In this document: piece after piece, positions 62,329 through 64,000 of the stretch | Layout: the number at the start of each line of letters is the position of its first letter | Position numbering within the stretch: the first letter of the stretch is position 1 | Assembly (NCBI GenBank): GCA_000721375.1 | Contig: JOGW01000001.1 | Coordinates: 372,001-436,000, forward strand | Length of the DNA: 64,000 nt | Direction: 5' to 3' | From: Streptomyces sp. NRRL B-3428 | GTDB lineage: Bacteria > Actinomycetota > Actinomycetes > Streptomycetales > Streptomycetaceae | Translations under genes and position numbers: made by a program | Notes under the pieces: model-generated | What the model was told of the DNA's origin: nothing | The model's database searches: none | The model's input: the letters and a program-made list of their open reading frames with translations, nothing else

Positions 62329-64000
62329 GACTGCGGCCGGCCAGGAGCAGCTCATCGCCGGCCCGCACCTTCGGGCCGTCCTCGCCCGGCACCCCGTCCT
62401 CGGCCGCGGTGTCCAGGACGACCTGCCACTGCGCGCCGTGGTTGAGCGGCACGACGAAGCCGAGCTCGTCCGGCGAGGCGTTGAACATCAGCAGGAACGA
62501 GTCGTCCTGGATGCGCTCACCGCGCGTGTCCGGTTCGGAGATCGCGTTGCCGTTCAGGAAGACGGACAGGGCGCGGGCGTGCGAGCGGTCCCAGTCGCGC
62601 TGACGCATCACTTCGCCTGCCGGGGTGAACCAGGCGATATCGGTCAACTCGCTCTGTGCGCCCGTGGGTTCCTCGACCGGACGGCCGTGGAAGAAGCGCC
62701 GCCTGCGGAACACCGGATGATCGCGCCGCAGCCGCGCCACCGCCCGGGTGAAGGCGAGCAGCGTTCCTTGGGAGTCCGCGTTCTCGGGGTCCGCGGGCCA
62801 GCGCACCCAGGCGAGCTCGCTGTCCTGGCAGTACGCGTTGTTGTTGCCGCCCTGCGTGCGCGCGAACTCGTCGCCGTGGCTCAGCATCGGCACACCCTGC
62901 GAGAGCAGCAGCGTGGCGATGAAGTTGCGCAGCTGACGATCGCGCAGGGCGAGGATCTCCGGGTCCCCGGTCTCGCCCTCCGCCCCGCAGTTCCAGGAGC
63001 GGTTGTGGCTCTCGCCGTCGTTGTTGTCCTCGCCGTTGGCCTCGTTGTGCTTCTCGTTGTACGCGACCAGATCATGCAGCGTGAACCCGTCATGGCAGGT
63101 CACGAAGTTGATCGAGGCGAGCGGACGGCGGCCGTCGTCCTGATAGAGATCCGAGGAACCGGTCAGCCGCGAGGCGAACTCGGCGAGCGTCTGCGGCTCA
63201 CCGCGCCACAGGTCGCGGACCGTGTCCCGGTACTTGCCGTTCCACTCGGTCCACAGCGGCGGGAAGTTCCCCACCTGGTAGCCGCCCTCGCCCACGTCCC
63301 ACGGCTCGGCGATCAGCTTCACCTGGCTGACCACCGGGTCCTGCTGCACCAGATCGAAGAACGACGAGAGCCGGTCGACCTCGTGGAACTGCCGGGCGAG
63401 CGTGGCCGCGAGATCGAAGCGGAACCCGTCCACATGCATCTCGGTCACCCAGTACCGCAGTGAGTCCATGATCAGCTGCAGGACGTGCGGCGAGCGCATG
63501 AGCAGCGAGTTCCCGGTGCCCGTCGTGTCCATGTAGTACTGCGGGTCGTCCGTGAGGCGGTAGTACGACTGGTTGTCCAGGCCTCGGAAGGAGAGCGTCG
63601 GACCCAGGTGATTGCCCTCGGCGGTGTGGTTGTAGACCACGTCCAGGATCACCTCGATCCCGGCCTCGTGCAGCGCGCGCACCGCCGACTTGAACTCCAG
63701 GACCTGCTGCCCGCGATCGCCCCACGAGGCGTACGCGTTGTGCGGGGCGAAGAAGCCGATGGTGTTGTAGCCCCAGTAGTTGTTCAGGCCCAGATCGACC
63801 AGGCGATGGTCGTTCACGAACTGGTGCACCGGCATCAACTCCAGTGCGGTGACGCCCAGTTCGGTGAGGTGCTCGATGACCGCCGGATGGGTGAGCGCCG
63901 CATACGTACCGCGGTCCTCCTCGGGGACGGCCGGATGCAGCATCGTGAGGCCCTTCACGTGGGCCTCGTAGATCACCGTCCGGTGGTACTCGGTGCGCGG
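62303..64000 (-). CDS. glgX: Glycogen debranching enzyme GlgX, 3' part (5' end outside window)
   Basis: The visible 566 codons encode the catalytic and C-terminal part of a GH13 isoamylase-type debranching enzyme, which cuts alpha-1,6 branches so that TreY and TreZ can use the chains. Family regions are VILDVVYNHTAEG, GFRFDLAATLAR (nucleophile), KLIAEPWDVGEGGYQVG (acid/base) and NFVTCHDGFTLHDL. The frame is open at the window edge, so the N-terminus lies beyond 64000. It overlaps the convergent MFS gene by 26 bases. Confidence 0.94.
   Translation of the reverse strand, partial: PRTEYHRTVIYEAHVKGLTMLHPAVPEEDRGTYAALTHPAVIEHLTELGVTALELMPVHQFVNDHRLVDLGLNNYWGYNTIGFFAPHNAYASWGDRGQQVLEFKSAVRALHEAGIEVILDVVYNHTAEGNHLGPTLSFRGLDNQSYYRLTDDPQYYMDTTGTGNSLLMRSPHVLQLIMDSLRYWVTEMHVDGFRFDLAATLARQFHEVDRLSSFFDLVQQDPVVSQVKLIAEPWDVGEGGYQVGNFPPLWTEWNGKYRDTVRDLWRGEPQTLAEFASRLTGSSDLYQDDGRRPLASINFVTCHDGFTLHDLVAYNEKHNEANGEDNNDGESHNRSWNCGAEGETGDPEILALRDRQLRNFIATLLLSQGVPMLSHGDEFARTQGGNNNAYCQDSELAWVRWPADPENADSQGTLLAFTRAVARLRRDHPVFRRRRFFHGRPVEEPTGAQSELTDIAWFTPAGEVMRQRDWDRSHARALSVFLNGNAISEPDTRGERIQDDSFLLMFNASPDELGFVVPLNHGAQWQVVLDTAAEDGVPGEDGPKVRAGDELLLAGRSLTVLQRPA

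Overview
The window comes from a high-GC actinomycete, almost certainly a Streptomyces. G/C dominates third codon positions and GTG starts are common. Twin-arginine and lipoprotein exports are frequent, and gene families typical of Streptomyces are present (subtilisin-inhibitor-like protein, malto-oligosyltrehalose pathway, LuxR/AAA regulators, FHA protein). A short dispersed palindromic element recurs three times. I see no rRNA, tRNA, CRISPR, transposase, phage gene or secondary-metabolite megasynthase.

Region 1 (1-13.2 kb) holds the tail of a sensor kinase, then a carbohydrate-use locus. Two secreted GH87-type beta-helix glucanases (alpha-1,3-glucanase/mycodextranase family) run leftward. 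A lipoprotein, two permeases and a cytoplasmic GH13 alpha-glucosidase run rightward from a shared control region, followed after a terminator by a MsmK-type ATPase. I read this as an alpha-1,3-glucan (for example fungal wall) uptake and degradation locus. Region 2 (13.2-23.4 kb) is mostly housekeeping: NodB deacetylase, PPK2 polyphosphate kinase, PhoX-type phosphatase, ZapE ATPase, pyrimidine reductase, an Usp-like protein behind a hairpin-rich leader, MurC, MsrB and an FAD oxidoreductase.

Region 3 (23.4-27.9 kb) is decaying accessory DNA. It contains an aldehyde dehydrogenase remnant, a SigJ-like sigma factor that has lost most of its C-terminal domain, an LRV-repeat fragment and an epoxide hydrolase remnant. 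Mixed in are apparently intact secreted proteins: an AOC-barrel protein and a coupled SGNH esterase/DUF6250-like pair. Region 4 (27.9-35.6 kb) has a lactate-oxidase-like flavoenzyme, a SUKH protein, a LuxR/AAA regulator, KatG and a divergent CatR-like Fur regulator preceded by a possible cysteine-rich small ORF.

Region 5 (35.6-49.9 kb) carries membrane and envelope functions: a flippase-like protein, a one-domain voltage-gated channel with an unusual filter, an L,D-transpeptidase, a two-component system divergent from an ABC-2 exporter, a PDZ membrane protein, a phosphodiesterase, a LysE exporter and an M24 peptidase. Region 6 (49.9-64 kb) contains TreZ, TreY and the start-less end of GlgX, all leftward. 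Together these convert glycogen to trehalose. They are interspersed with GNAT, FHA, SSI, M14 peptidase, dihydrolipoyl dehydrogenase, LysR and MFS genes.

Start codons were chosen by ribosome-binding site, signal peptide and family length. Calls of function rest on recognised motifs without database searches.
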